NCBI GenBank assembly: GCA_963773845.1
Contig: CAVZCU010000013.1
Span: 647,927 to 711,926 of the forward strand
Direction: 5' to 3'
Length of the DNA: 64,000 bases
Source: SIAJ01 sp963773845
Lineage (GTDB): Bacteria > Planctomycetota > Planctomycetia > Gemmatales > Gemmataceae
Made by a program: the position numbers and the translations under genes. Under the pieces are notes generated by a model. It made no database searches, was not told the origin of the DNA, and saw only the letters and a list, made by a program, of their open reading frames with translations. Positions 46,998 to 55,357 of this stretch are shown in pieces. Numbering within the stretch: position 1 is the stretch's first letter; the number at the start of each line of letters is the position of its first letter.

Positions 46998-47063
46998 GGT
47001 CTGTCCGAGCGCCGGGGCGGTGCCGGGTGGGTAAAACTGGACACCCAGCACCTCGCCGGCCGG
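46998..47063 (-). repeat. Leader-element remnant G
   Basis: The minus strand keeps GGCCGGCGAGGT at the start, then ACCCGGCACCGCCCCGGCGC and TCGGACAGACC. The hairpin loop has been replaced by unrelated sequence. It lies between the stop of Calx-beta tail R4 and the DUF433 gene. Confidence 0.55.
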
Positions 47064-47079
47064 CTTATTGCCTCACCGG

Positions 47080-47433
47080 TCAATCGTCGTTCAGGATCGT
47101 GCCGATGCCGCGGCCCTTGGTGAATACCGACGTGTCGGTATTGCCGAACAGGTCGAGGTAGAAGGTCTCGTTAGACTCCTTCTTGTTGTCACCGTTGACC
47201 AGGATGGTGATGGTCTTCGTCGTTTGACCGGGCTTGAAGGTCAGTGTGCCGGACTGGGCGACGTAGTCGTTGTTGCCGGTCGTCGCGGTGCCGTTCACGG
47301 TGCGGAACGACATCGTCACCGGCTGGTCGTAGGCCGCCGAGAGCGTCACAATAAAGGTGAAACTCGCCGACTGATTCTTCTTGCCCTCCTTCATGCTCAC
47401 GTCGCTGATGCTGATGCGCGGCTCGTCGTCAAG
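47080..47433 (-). pseudogene. Orphan Calx-beta tail R4
   Basis: A complete terminal Calx-beta domain without the rest of the protein. It begins at LDDEPRISISDVSMKEGKK and ends FTKGRGIGTILNDD and stop. The C-terminal part is divergent (LDLFGNTDTSV instead of LDLSGLSSNGL). Its 5' cut is at the same residue as tail R6. The MNT gene starts 39 bases beyond, on the opposite strand. Confidence 0.8.
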
Positions 47434-47471
47434 GTCCGCGATGGCAAAGCAAATCAGCTATAATACCACCA

Positions 47472-48023
47472 ATGCCGAACAAGCACGCTGCTCCTGCACC
47501 GTACGTTCAGCCGTACCGCTATCCTTCGCCGAACATCCCACTGGCGGCGATCCGGCGGTTTGCGAGCCAGATTGCGGAACGGTTTCACCCGGAGAGAATC
47601 ATCCTGTTTGGCTCGTATGCTTACGGCCGGCCCCACGAGGAGAGCGACGTCGATTTGCTCGTCATCATGCCGGCCTACGACGTGGTCAATCAGTCGATTC
47701 GCATTGGCGTGGCATTCGAGACGTGGCCATTCTCAATCGACCTGATCGTGCGCACGCCCGAGCAGATTGAGCGCGGGCTGAAGCAAAACAACTGGTTCTT
47801 GCGTGAGATCATAGAGAAGGGCAAGGTACTCTATGACGCCCGAAACGGCTCAGTAGGTCCGGTACGCGGAAGAGGATTGGCAAGTGGCAAACGAAGTCGC
47901 CGCGCGAAAGCCGCCTCACCGAAACGCGGCGTGTTTCCACTGCCAACAGGCGGCCGAAAAGTACCTCAAGGCGCTGCTGCAAGAACTCGGTCTCGTCGTG
48001 CCAAGAACACACATTCTGAATGA
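47472..48023 (+). CDS. MNT-domain nucleotidyltransferase (antitoxin of HEPN/MNT pair)
   Basis: The first ~120 residues form a minimal nucleotidyltransferase with the signature GS-x10-DxD (LFGSYAYGRPHEESDVDLLV), a metal site, and EKGKVLYDAR at the end. In HEPN/MNT systems this enzyme AMPylates the HEPN RNase and so neutralises it. The annotated frame continues about 60 residues past the usual end (into 48023), overlapping the HEPN gene in another frame; that tail is probably not functional. It starts at ATG 47472, only 39 bases from Calx-beta tail R4, which lies on the other strand. Confidence 0.82.
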   Translation: MPNKHAAPAPYVQPYRYPSPNIPLAAIRRFASQIAERFHPERIILFGSYAYGRPHEESDVDLLVIMPAYDVVNQSIRIGVAFETWPFSIDLIVRTPEQIERGLKQNNWFLREIIEKGKVLYDARNGSVGPVRGRGLASGKRSRRAKAASPKRGVFPLPTGGRKVPQGAAARTRSRRAKNTHSE

Positions 48024-48219
48024 TCTCCTCGACCTGCTCCTGCCCCACGACGCCACGCTCGCGCACTTGGGACGAGCTGCGAAGTCTCTTACGCCCTACG
48101 CCGTTGGCTTTCGCTATCCCGGTGTGCGGGCAACGACGCGGCGGATGCAAGCGGCGCTTCGCCAAGCCGAGCGCATGCGCCGGGAACTGCGCTCGGCTTG
48201 GTCTGCCAGCGTGAACCGA
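47833..48219 (+). pseudogene. HEPN-domain toxin, interrupted by a stop at codon 8 and cut at its 3' end
   Basis: ATG 47833 reads MTPETAQ, then TAG at 47854-47856, then VRYAEEDWQVANEVAARKPP and RNAACFHCQQAAEKYLKALL. Homologues have Trp at the stop position, so TGG-to-TAG is the likely change. RNAACFH is the R-x5-H catalytic motif of HEPN RNases. GTG 47884 could still start a shortened protein. At 48220 the gene runs straight into the antisense end of Calx-beta tail R5, so its native C-terminus may be lost. Partner of the MNT gene, which it overlaps. Confidence 0.75.
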
Positions 48220-48393
48220 TCAATCGTCATTCAGGATCGTGCCGACGCCGCGGTTCTTGGTGAACAGCGAATTGCCGCTGTTGCCGAACAGGTCCAGGTC
48301 GAAGTACTCGTTCGACTCCTTCTTGCTGTCGCCGTTGACGGTGATGGTAATCGTCTTCGACGTCTCACCGGGGTTGAAGGTCAGCGTGCCGGC
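48220..48393 (-). pseudogene. Orphan Calx-beta tail R5
   Basis: It begins at AGTLTFNPGETSKTITITVN and ends FTKNRGVGTILNDD with stop. It includes the variant FDLDLFGNSGNSL, resembling R4. It is bordered on both sides by plus-strand toxin-antitoxin sequence (HEPN on one side, DUF104 fragment on the other). Confidence 0.78.
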
Positions 48394-48469
48394 CGCAACT
48401 CAGCCGCCCAGCATAGGTGCCTTCTGCTACAATTGCGTCATCGGCACATTGTTCGCGGAGGATTTGGCG

Positions 48470-48511
48470 ATGACCCTTGTTGTCGATGCCGTTTACGAAA
48501 ACGGCTTGCTG
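48470..48511 (+). pseudogene. DUF104/AF2212-type antitoxin, N-terminal fragment
   Basis: ATG 48470, preceded by GGAGG at 48457-48461, encodes MTLVVDAVYENGLL, the unmistakable opening of DUF104-type antitoxins. It then changes abruptly to sequence of the hairpin element at 48526-48564 and the end of the FG-GAP gene. The rest of the antitoxin is missing and no toxin is present. Confidence 0.7.
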
Positions 48512-48525
48512 CCCGGACGATGGGT

Positions 48526-48564
48526 GTCCGGTGAGGCGCGCCGCGGCACACAGCCTCACCGGAC
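48526..48564 (-). repeat. Perfect 12-bp hairpin downstream of the FG-GAP gene (remnant I)
   Basis: GTCCGGTGAGGC (48526-48537) and GCCTCACCGGAC (48553-48564) form a 12-bp stem with a 15-base loop. Stem composition (CCGGTGAG/CTCACCGG) matches the first stem of leaders D and E, but the loop and the downstream parts do not. It could serve as a terminator or mark a recombination border. Confidence 0.6.
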
Positions 48565-48579
48565 ATCGCGCCGGCGCGA

Positions 48580-50463
48580 TCAATCGTCGTTCAGGATCGT
48601 GCCGACGCCGCGGTTCTTCGTGAATAGTCCGTTGCTGCTGAGCCCCGAAAGGTCCAGGTAGAACGTCTCGTTGGACTCCTTCTTGCTGTCGCCCTTGACG
48701 GCGATGGTGATCGTTTTCGTCGTCTCGCCGGGGGCGAAGGTCAACGTGCCGGTCTTGGCGACGTAATCCTGATCGCCGGCCGTGGCGGTGCTGTCCACGG
48801 TGCGGAACGACATGGTCACGGCCTGGTCGTAGGCGGCCGAGAGCGCGACCGTGAAGGTGAACTGGGTCGTGTGGCCCTTCTTCCCTTCCTTCTTGCTCAC
48901 GTCGCTGATGCTGATACGCGGCTCGTCGTCCACGATGGTGCCCACTCCTAGGCCATCGGCGATGGTCGCGTTCGTGGGGCTGCTCAAGTTGACGAAGAAC
49001 GTCTCGTTTGGTTCGGGGAGGCGGTCGCCCTTGACCAGCACGGTGATGGTTTTGCTGGTCTGGCCCGGTGCGAAGGTCAGCGTGCCGCTCGTCGAGGTGT
49101 AGTCGCTGCCGGCGGTCGCCGTGTCGTTACCGGTCGCGTAGGCGACGGTGATGGTCTGGCTGCTGGCGGTGGACAGGGTGACGGTGAAGGTGGCCGCCCG
49201 CGTGCCGGTGTTGCCTTCGGCGACGGTCACGTCATTGATCTTCAGCGACGAAGTCTGTGAGCCCCAGTCGCCGGCGTTCAGCAACACTAACGCGACGCCA
49301 TTCTGGTGGTCGGCCACGGCAACGTCGGGCCGGCCGTCGCCGTTAAAGTCCCCGGCCGCCAGCCACTCGGTATCCGAGCCGGCTTCGTTATACTGGGCGG
49401 CCTGGAAGGAGCCATCGCCGTTACCCAGAAACACGCTGGTGACGCCGATGGGGGGGCTGTTGTAGTTGCCGTTGCTGTACTTCCAGCCAGCCGTCACGAG
49501 GTCGGGCTTGCCGTCAGCGTTGAAGTCTGCCACCGCGACGGAGAGGGGGTAGTTGTCGCAGGCGTAATCCGTGGCGTTCTGGAAAGTGCCGTCGCCGTAG
49601 CCCAACAGCACGCTCACGGAGCCGAATTGGTTCGCAGTCACCAGGTCAGGCTTGTCGTCGCCGTTCAGGTCGGCCACGGCCACGGAGTAGGGATAGTCGG
49701 TGGCGAAGAGTTGGGAGCCGTGGAAAGTACCGTCGCCGTTGCCCAGCCCCACGCTGCCCCCCCCAGAGCCGACCGACGCCAAGTCGACCTTGCCGTCGCC
49801 GTTGAAATCTCCAACTGCCATGGAAGTGATGATGCTGCCGTCGTCGTAGACGGAAGAGACATAGTCGTAGGAAACGTCGAAGGTGCCATCCCCGTTCCCT
49901 AGGAGCATGGTGAAATCGATCCGGCCGCCAAAGTAGGGGTTGTTATAGCCCGCCACGGCCAGGTCCTCCCTGCCGTCGCCGTTGAAGTCGGCTACCGCCA
50001 CGGCCTGGATGACGCTCCCGCCGGCGGAGACGGTCCGGGGTCCCTGGAAACTGCCGTCGCCGTTACCCAGAAGCACGCTTGCCTGGCCAGAATTGTTGGT
50101 GAACTGCGGGACCACGAGGTCGAGGGTGCTGTCGCCGTTGAAGTCGCCCACGGCCGGGGAGTGCCCGTAGCCGACAGCGTAGTTCCGTGCGGCCTGGAAC
50201 GTGCCGTCCGCGTTGCCCAGGAGGATGCTGACGCCACCGACCGCCAGGTCGAGCCGGCCGTCGCCGTTGAAGTCGGCCGTGACCACGCCCCAGGGGCCGG
50301 TGCTTACGTCGTAGCTGACCGGGTCGGCAAAGCTCGGCACCGTTCGGTCTTCCAGAACTTCGAGGCGGGGCCGATGCGTCGCGGCCCGTCGCAGGGCCCG
50401 GTGATCGCTCTGTCCCTGCGCGAAGGCGGAGCGGAGGTTCCGCAGCCAATGGTGGAGTGACAT
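48580..50463 (-). CDS. Exported FG-GAP/VCBS repeat protein with two Calx-beta domains (copy F)
   Basis: 627 residues from ATG 50463 (MSLHHWLRNLRSAFAQG), preceded by GGAGAACG. Export motif VLEDRTVPSFA. FG-GAP/VCBS loops include VTADFNGDGRLDLAVG, VAVADFNGDGREDLAVA and ADFNADGKPDLVTAG. Calx-beta 1 starts near SLKINDVTVAEGNTG and Calx-beta 2 near RISISDVSKKEGKKGHTTQF, ending FTKNRGVGTILNDD. The second domain is the closest intact match to the orphan tails. It lies downstream of kinase 3 through leader F. A Ca2+-binding surface protein is predicted. Unlike its two paralogues, it has no TIGR03032 gene after it; truncated toxin-antitoxin DNA follows instead. Confidence 0.9.
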   Translation of the reverse strand: MSLHHWLRNLRSAFAQGQSDHRALRRAATHRPRLEVLEDRTVPSFADPVSYDVSTGPWGVVTADFNGDGRLDLAVGGVSILLGNADGTFQAARNYAVGYGHSPAVGDFNGDSTLDLVVPQFTNNSGQASVLLGNGDGSFQGPRTVSAGGSVIQAVAVADFNGDGREDLAVAGYNNPYFGGRIDFTMLLGNGDGTFDVSYDYVSSVYDDGSIITSMAVGDFNGDGKVDLASVGSGGGSVGLGNGDGTFHGSQLFATDYPYSVAVADLNGDDKPDLVTANQFGSVSVLLGYGDGTFQNATDYACDNYPLSVAVADFNADGKPDLVTAGWKYSNGNYNSPPIGVTSVFLGNGDGSFQAAQYNEAGSDTEWLAAGDFNGDGRPDVAVADHQNGVALVLLNAGDWGSQTSSLKINDVTVAEGNTGTRAATFTVTLSTASSQTITVAYATGNDTATAGSDYTSTSGTLTFAPGQTSKTITVLVKGDRLPEPNETFFVNLSSPTNATIADGLGVGTIVDDEPRISISDVSKKEGKKGHTTQFTFTVALSAAYDQAVTMSFRTVDSTATAGDQDYVAKTGTLTFAPGETTKTITIAVKGDSKKESNETFYLDLSGLSSNGLFTKNRGVGTILNDD

Positions 50464-50486
50464 GCTTCGTTCTCCATTTCCAGATT

Positions 50487-50589
50487 GGTCTGCGATACAA
50501 TGGTGGGACATCTCCCAGCGGCGCAGACCGAGCGCCGAGGCGGTGCCGGGCCGGCGGGGGCTTGCTTCGCGGTAAGGACCCCGCCGGCC
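50487..50589 (-). promoter_or_regulatory. Conserved structured leader, copy F
   Basis: First stem GGCCGGCGGGG with CCCCGCCGGCC: the T-A pair of copy B is a C-G pair here, changed on both strands. Loop ACCGCGAAGCAAG, middle CCCGGCACCGCCTCGGCGCTC, last stem GGTCTGCG with CGCAGACC. It ends 23 bases before the FG-GAP ATG. Confidence 0.8.
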
Positions 50590-50733
50590 GCTTTCACTCC
50601 TTGATGAACGGACTTTCCATCCGACTTACTTCATCTCTTTCAGTTCCAACAACTCCATGGCTTCCGCCCAGAAGTGACGAAGCAAGTACCACTCGTGGGC
50701 CTTCGCTCACCAAGCGGACTATCTCCGGGTAAC

Positions 50734-53700
50734 TCATCGCGGCTCCATCAGCGGCGTGGCGTCCCAGGTGCGGATGGTTCCGTCCCGGGAGGCGCTCGCA
50801 GTTGGCGGCCGCTCGGGAGGAACCGAATACTTTCCACCGCGTCCGTGTGGCCTTTGAGGGTGAGAATCTCCTGCCCGGTGGGGATGTCCCATATCCGAAT
50901 GGTCCTGTCCGCGCTACAGGTCGCCACGCGCTGCCCGTCGGGGTGGAACGCCACGTCACTCACGAGGATCGTGTGACCTCGGAGTTGCGCGATCTCGCGC
51001 CCGTCCTCCGTGTCTAGGATGCGGGCCTCGCCGCTCCGCAGAACGAGGTTGTTACCCACGATGGCGAGCCGCTTGCCTGTGGGGCTGAAGCGAAGGAGTA
51101 GCATGTACATCCCTGTCATCTGGACGGACATCGTCTCGCGGCCGCTTGCCGTGTCCCACACCCGGACCCATCCGGCTTCATCGCTGCCGGCCAGGCGCGA
51201 CCCATCCGGACTGATCGCCAGGTTGTGACAGTAGCCCTTCAAGCCATGAATCGAGCGGTGTTCTTGTCCGGTTTGAGCGTCGAGGATCTTGATCGTGCCG
51301 GCCGGCGTTGAGTACGCGAGCCACTGTTCGCCCGGGCTGATGTCGGTGATGCAATCGGCTCCGGGATCAACGCGAAATGCGCGGACGCTTGCCCCCGACG
51401 CGGCGTCGTGGATTGCGACGGTCTTATTCGGGCCGGTAAAGACCAGACGCTTCCCGTCGGAGGACCACCCAATGATATTATCGGAGTGCTGGTCGATCTC
51501 GATCGGCCCACCGCGCCGTTGGCCCGACAAGGCATCCATCAAGTGCCAGCGCTTGTCGTCGAACGACTCGACGAGAAGGGTTTGCCCGTCAGGACTGAAC
51601 TCCATGCTGCCCAGGCGTGACGGCTTCTGGAAAATCGGCAAGGTATCGCGGCGCTCAGTAATTTCCCACGCCCGCAGGGTCCCGTCGGCGCCGGCCGAGA
51701 CGAGGAGCGTGCCGTCGGGGCTGAAGGCGATCCTCCGAATCTCCCCGCCGTGCCCTTTGAACGTGCGCAGGATCTGACCGGTTCCCACGTCCCACAACTC
51801 GATCAGGCCCTCCATGCTACCCATCGCCAGGCGGCTGCCGTCGTTGCTATAGGCGAGCACCAACCCCATGTGCGCGGCACTTGGAACGGATGTCCGTTTT
51901 TCGCGGGTCGAGACGTCCCAAATTTGGAGACCATGCAGCCCGCAACCCGCCAGGCTCTTGCCGTCCGGGCTGAAAATCGCCTGGCAAATCTGTACGTCCC
52001 CGCTCTTGCAAATGAACGCCTCCCGGCCCGTTGCCGAGTCGATCACCCGGACTTGGCCGGTGAGAAAAGTTGGGATGGCCAGGTACTTTCCGTCAGGGCT
52101 GAAGCCCGGCGCGACAAATTGGCCCTGCTCTTTGTCGAGAGTCACTACAGGTTTGCGGCTGGCCAGGTCCCAGACCCGGACAGTACAAGGTTCGCCTTCG
52201 CTGGGTCCCATTATCGAAATCGTAACCAGGCGCTTCCCATCCGGGCTGAAGCCGAGGTCGTATGCGTGTTCACGGGCGGGCACTTCAAGGGTCATCGACC
52301 GGCCCGTGGCGAGGTCCCAGACACGGAACCTCTGATCCATACAGCTCGGCGGCCATCTGGGTGCCATCCCGGCTGAGCGCGATCCGTCGTATCTTGTTCG
52401 TGGGCAAACTGAGGTCGAAGGGAAGTTGCCGGCCCGTGGCTGTGTTCCATAGCTTGACTTCGCCGGGCAGCTCCTCGGTGAAAGCCCCCACGTTCTGGGG
52501 CACCCGGTCTTTTCCGTAACTATAAAGCGACTTTCCGTCCGGCGTGAAGGCCGCGGATGTGACGAATCCGGCATTCGCCTTCACGGTCCATCGGTCGGCA
52601 TGAAGCAGCCGGTTCAGATAGTACCACTCGAAGCCGCGCAAATCGGTCTCGTCCGGTCCAGGACGGTACTGGTCGAGAAGCTGGTGGGTCCGCACCAGAT
52701 TGTTGGCCTCCCAGGCGTGCTGCGCCAGGTTCATGTCGGCGATATATTTGGCCCGGCGCAGCGTCGCGTTGAGCGCCGCGAGCGTGTCGCCGCGCTCCTC
52801 CGCCTGCCGTTTGGCGTCATCCGCCTCGAGCTTGCGCCCCTCGGCTGCCTGCTCGGCCACTGTGGCGCGGATCGCTTGCCAGGCGCTGACCGCGGTGGCC
52901 GCGACCAGGACGAGCCCGAACAATGCTGCCGTCGCCAGCCATTTACGGTTCTTCCGCGCAAACTTCCGCAGCCGATATCCCACCGAGGGCGGACAGGCCA
53001 GGACCGCCTCGTCCGCCAGATAGCGCTGCAAATCCATCGCAAAGCCGTTGGCCGTCTCGTAGCGCCGGTTGCGGTCTTTCTCCAACGCCTTCATGACGAT
53101 CCAGTCCAGCTCCCCGCGCACCAGCTTCGTCAACTTCGCCGGCTCCGTGCCGCGGTTCGCCGACAGCGTGGGCAATGCCTCAGACGAGCTTAGCTTGGTG
53201 CTCGGCTTCGACGGCTCGTCCTCCCGGATCACCCGCAACATTTCCAGCATGCCGGCCTGTTCCAGGTCTTTCTTGCTGAACGGCGTGCTGCCGGTCAGCA
53301 ACTCGTAGAGCAAAACGCCCAGTGAGTAGATGTCGCTGCGGGTGTCGATGTCGAGCTGATTGACCTCCGCCTGTTCGGGCGACATGTACTCCAGCGTGCC
53401 GACGATGGCGCCGAAGCCGGTGACCAGCGTCTTGTCGGTCAAGCTCTGCCCGGCTGCCTTGGCCACGCCAAAGTCGATGACCTTGGGCACCGGCTTGCCG
53501 TCGTAGAGGGCGACCAGCACGTTGGACGGCTTCAGATCCCGGTGAATGATGCCCTTCTGGTGGGCGTGCTGCACCGCCTGGCAGACGGGGACGAACAGCT
53601 CCAGCCGCTGCCGCGGTGTGAGGTGATGCTCGTCGCAGTACTTCGTGATCGGGATGCCTTTGACCAATTCCATCACGAAGTACGGCCTCGGCGAGCCGAG

Positions 53701-54219
53701 GGACGTCAGTCGCGGGGTTTCGGGCGCTTCCAGAACCCGACGACTGACGTCGCTTGGCTCGCCAGTCGTGCCGCCGTCAAAGACCTTGGCGATATTGGGA
53801 TGATCCATCAGGGCCAGGGCCTGCCGTTCGGCCTCGAAGCGGGCGATGACCTGCTTCGAGTCCATGCCCGCTTTGATGAGCTTGACCGCGACCAGGCGCT
53901 TGACCGGCTCGGTCTGCTGGGCCATCCAGACCGTGCCCATGCCGCCTTCGCCGATCGGCTCAATCAGCTTGTACGGGCCGATCACGGTGCCTGGAGTTTC
54001 TGTCGCGTTCGGGTATGCATTGGTTTGATCCGGATCGCGTACCGCGGCGCCGGGAACACTGCCGGCTTCGAGGTGGGCCTTCAGCAGCAGCTTGACCTGG
54101 TCGCGCAATTCGTCGTCGGCGGCACAGGCCTGCTCCAGGTAGGCGTCCCAGTCCTCTGGTCGATGTTGCTCGACCGCGGACAGGAAGACCTGCTGCATTT
54201 TGGCGAATTCGACGCTCAC
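50734..54219 (-). CDS. Membrane Ser/Thr protein kinase with WD40 sensor (kinase 3, at least two frameshifts)
   Basis: About 1160 residues. GTG 54219 (VSVEFAKMQQVFLSAVEQH) is preceded by AAGGAG. The kinase domain is nearly identical to kinase 2: IGEGGMGTVWMAQQTE, VAVKLIKAGMDSKQV, GIIHRDLKPSNVLV, GTLEYMSPEQAEVNQLDIDT. It includes a diverged copy of the palindromic insert (53690-53763). The TM helix is ATAALFGLVLVAATAVSAW. After a coiled region and FEWYYLNRLLHADRW come about ten WD40 repeats (SPDGKRL, VWDLATGR, RIWDIPTGQEILTLKGHTD). Shifts occur at about 52343 and 50800; the corrected frame ends TIRTWDATPLMEPR at 50734. Beyond it, HEWYLLRHFWAEAMELLELK in another frame (to 50626) may be a lost C-terminus. 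ECF sigma 3 is upstream and leader F downstream. Confidence 0.87.
53690..53763. repeat. Palindromic element inserted in kinase 3 (diverged copy)
   Basis: Same position in the kinase gene and same 30-14-30 layout as the element at 44693-44766, with the identical 14-base loop, but a few mismatches between the arms (53690-53719 and 53734-53763). The reading frame stays open. Confidence 0.85.
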
Positions 54220-54296
54220 GACGCAGCGCTCCTTGGGAGATCCCCGTCTGGCAGTGCGAAAAATGCCAGGCAAGAATCCCAGAAAATGGGAAGAGA

Positions 54297-54869
54297 TCAG
54301 GAATCGCCATCCGGACGGCCCGTTAGTTGACTGTGCAGCCAGGCCCGGGCGAACGTCCAGAGGCGGTAGGTGCTGGTTCGCGAAAGGTCGAGCGCCTCGG
54401 CGGCTTGCTCGATCGTCAGCCCGGCAAAGCAGTGAAGTTTGACGAGTTGGCAGGCGATGGGATCGTGAGCCGTGAGGCGCTCCAGCGCTTCGTCGATGGC
54501 GAGCATGTCATCTGGCGCCGAAGCGGCCAACGCGTCCGCTTCATCCAGATTGACCCGCCGCAATCCGCCGCCGTGCTTTTCCGCCTGCTTGCGGCGAGCG
54601 TTCTCGACCAGAATGCGGCGCATGGCCTCGGCAGCCGCTGCGAAGAAATGCCCCCGGCTGTTCCAATGCTGGGATTGCTCAACACCCACCAACCGCAGAT
54701 AGGCGTCGTGGACCAGCGCCGTCGCATTTAGAGTCTGCCCCGGCTTCTCGTGCACCAGTCGCTGCGCCGCCAACTTGCGCAACTCGTCGTAGACCAGTGG
54801 CAGCAGATGCTCCGCCGCGGAGGGGTCGCCTTGCTCGATGGCGGAGAGAATGCGAGTGACTTCAGACAT
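54297..54869 (-). CDS. ECF-type RNA polymerase sigma factor 3
   Basis: 190 residues, intact. It starts MSEVTRILSAIEQGDPSAAE at 54869. Region 2: HLLPLVYDELRKLAAQRLVH, ALVHDAYLRLVGVEQSQ and HFFAAAAEAMRRILVENARR. Region 4: ACQLVKLHCFAGLTIEQAAE followed by ALDLSRTSTYRLWTFARAWL. It shares the conserved upstream promoter and the codons for LRRNHAGGMLSF before the ATG. The kinase 3 gene begins 77 bases downstream on the same strand, so the two form an ECF-kinase pair like the two others in the window. No anti-sigma factor is encoded nearby. Confidence 0.92.
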   Translation of the reverse strand: MSEVTRILSAIEQGDPSAAEHLLPLVYDELRKLAAQRLVHEKPGQTLNATALVHDAYLRLVGVEQSQHWNSRGHFFAAAAEAMRRILVENARRKQAEKHGGGLRRVNLDEADALAASAPDDMLAIDEALERLTAHDPIACQLVKLHCFAGLTIEQAAEALDLSRTSTYRLWTFARAWLHSQLTGRPDGDS

Positions 54870-54876
54870 GAATGAG

Positions 54877-54905
54877 AGCATACCGCCCGCGTGATTGCGT
54901 CGCAA
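54877..54905 (-). promoter_or_regulatory. Conserved -35/-10 promoter of ECF sigma 3
   Basis: TTGCGA (54905-54900), 17-base spacer, TATGCT (54882-54877), 7 bases to ATG 54869. Only one spacer base differs from copies 1 and 2, while flanking DNA diverges more, for example the left arm of the surrounding inverted repeat is CCGCCTG. Confidence 0.6.
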
Positions 54906-54933
54906 TACTCAGGCGGCAAGGCAACGAGATTGG

Positions 54934-55285
54934 TCAGTCGTCGTTCAGAATCGTGCCGACTCCGCGGCTCTTCGTAAAGAGCCCATTGCTGCTGAGTCCG
55001 GACAGGTCCAGGTAGAACGTCTCGTCGGCCTCTTTCTTGCTGTCGCCGTTGACGTCGATCGTGATGGTCTTGGTCGTCTCGCCGGGGGCGAAGGTCAGCG
55101 TGCCGGACTTGGCGACATAGTCATCGCCCGACTTGGCGGTGCCGTTGGACGTCTTGAACGACATCGTCACCGGTTGGTCGTAGGCGGCCGAGAGCGTGAC
55201 CGTGAAGGTGAAGACTCGTCGTCTGGCCCTTCTTGCCTTCCGTCTTGCTCACGACGCTGATGCTGATGCGCGGCTCGTCGTCGAG
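54934..55285 (-). pseudogene. Orphan Calx-beta tail R6 (one frameshift)
   Basis: It starts at LDDEPRISISVVSKTEGKKG, the same residue as R4, loses frame at about 55213, and continues FTFTVTLSAAYDQPVTMSFK to FTKSRGVGTILNDD and stop. The ECF sigma 3 promoter follows directly. The RHH antitoxin gene begins 72 bases beyond its cut end, on the opposite strand. Confidence 0.8.
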
Positions 55286-55357
55286 CATGGTGTTCGTCGG
55301 GCGAGTATATTACACTGCAGACGATGCGCTGGCTAATCCCCTTCAGGGTTTGCGAGT

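Noticed and set aside
26454..50589. Leader element as a conserved short peptide (frames reading VLTAKQAPTGPAPPRRSVCA)
   Set aside because: Copies D and E read differently in that frame while the stem pairing is preserved, so conservation follows RNA structure rather than protein.
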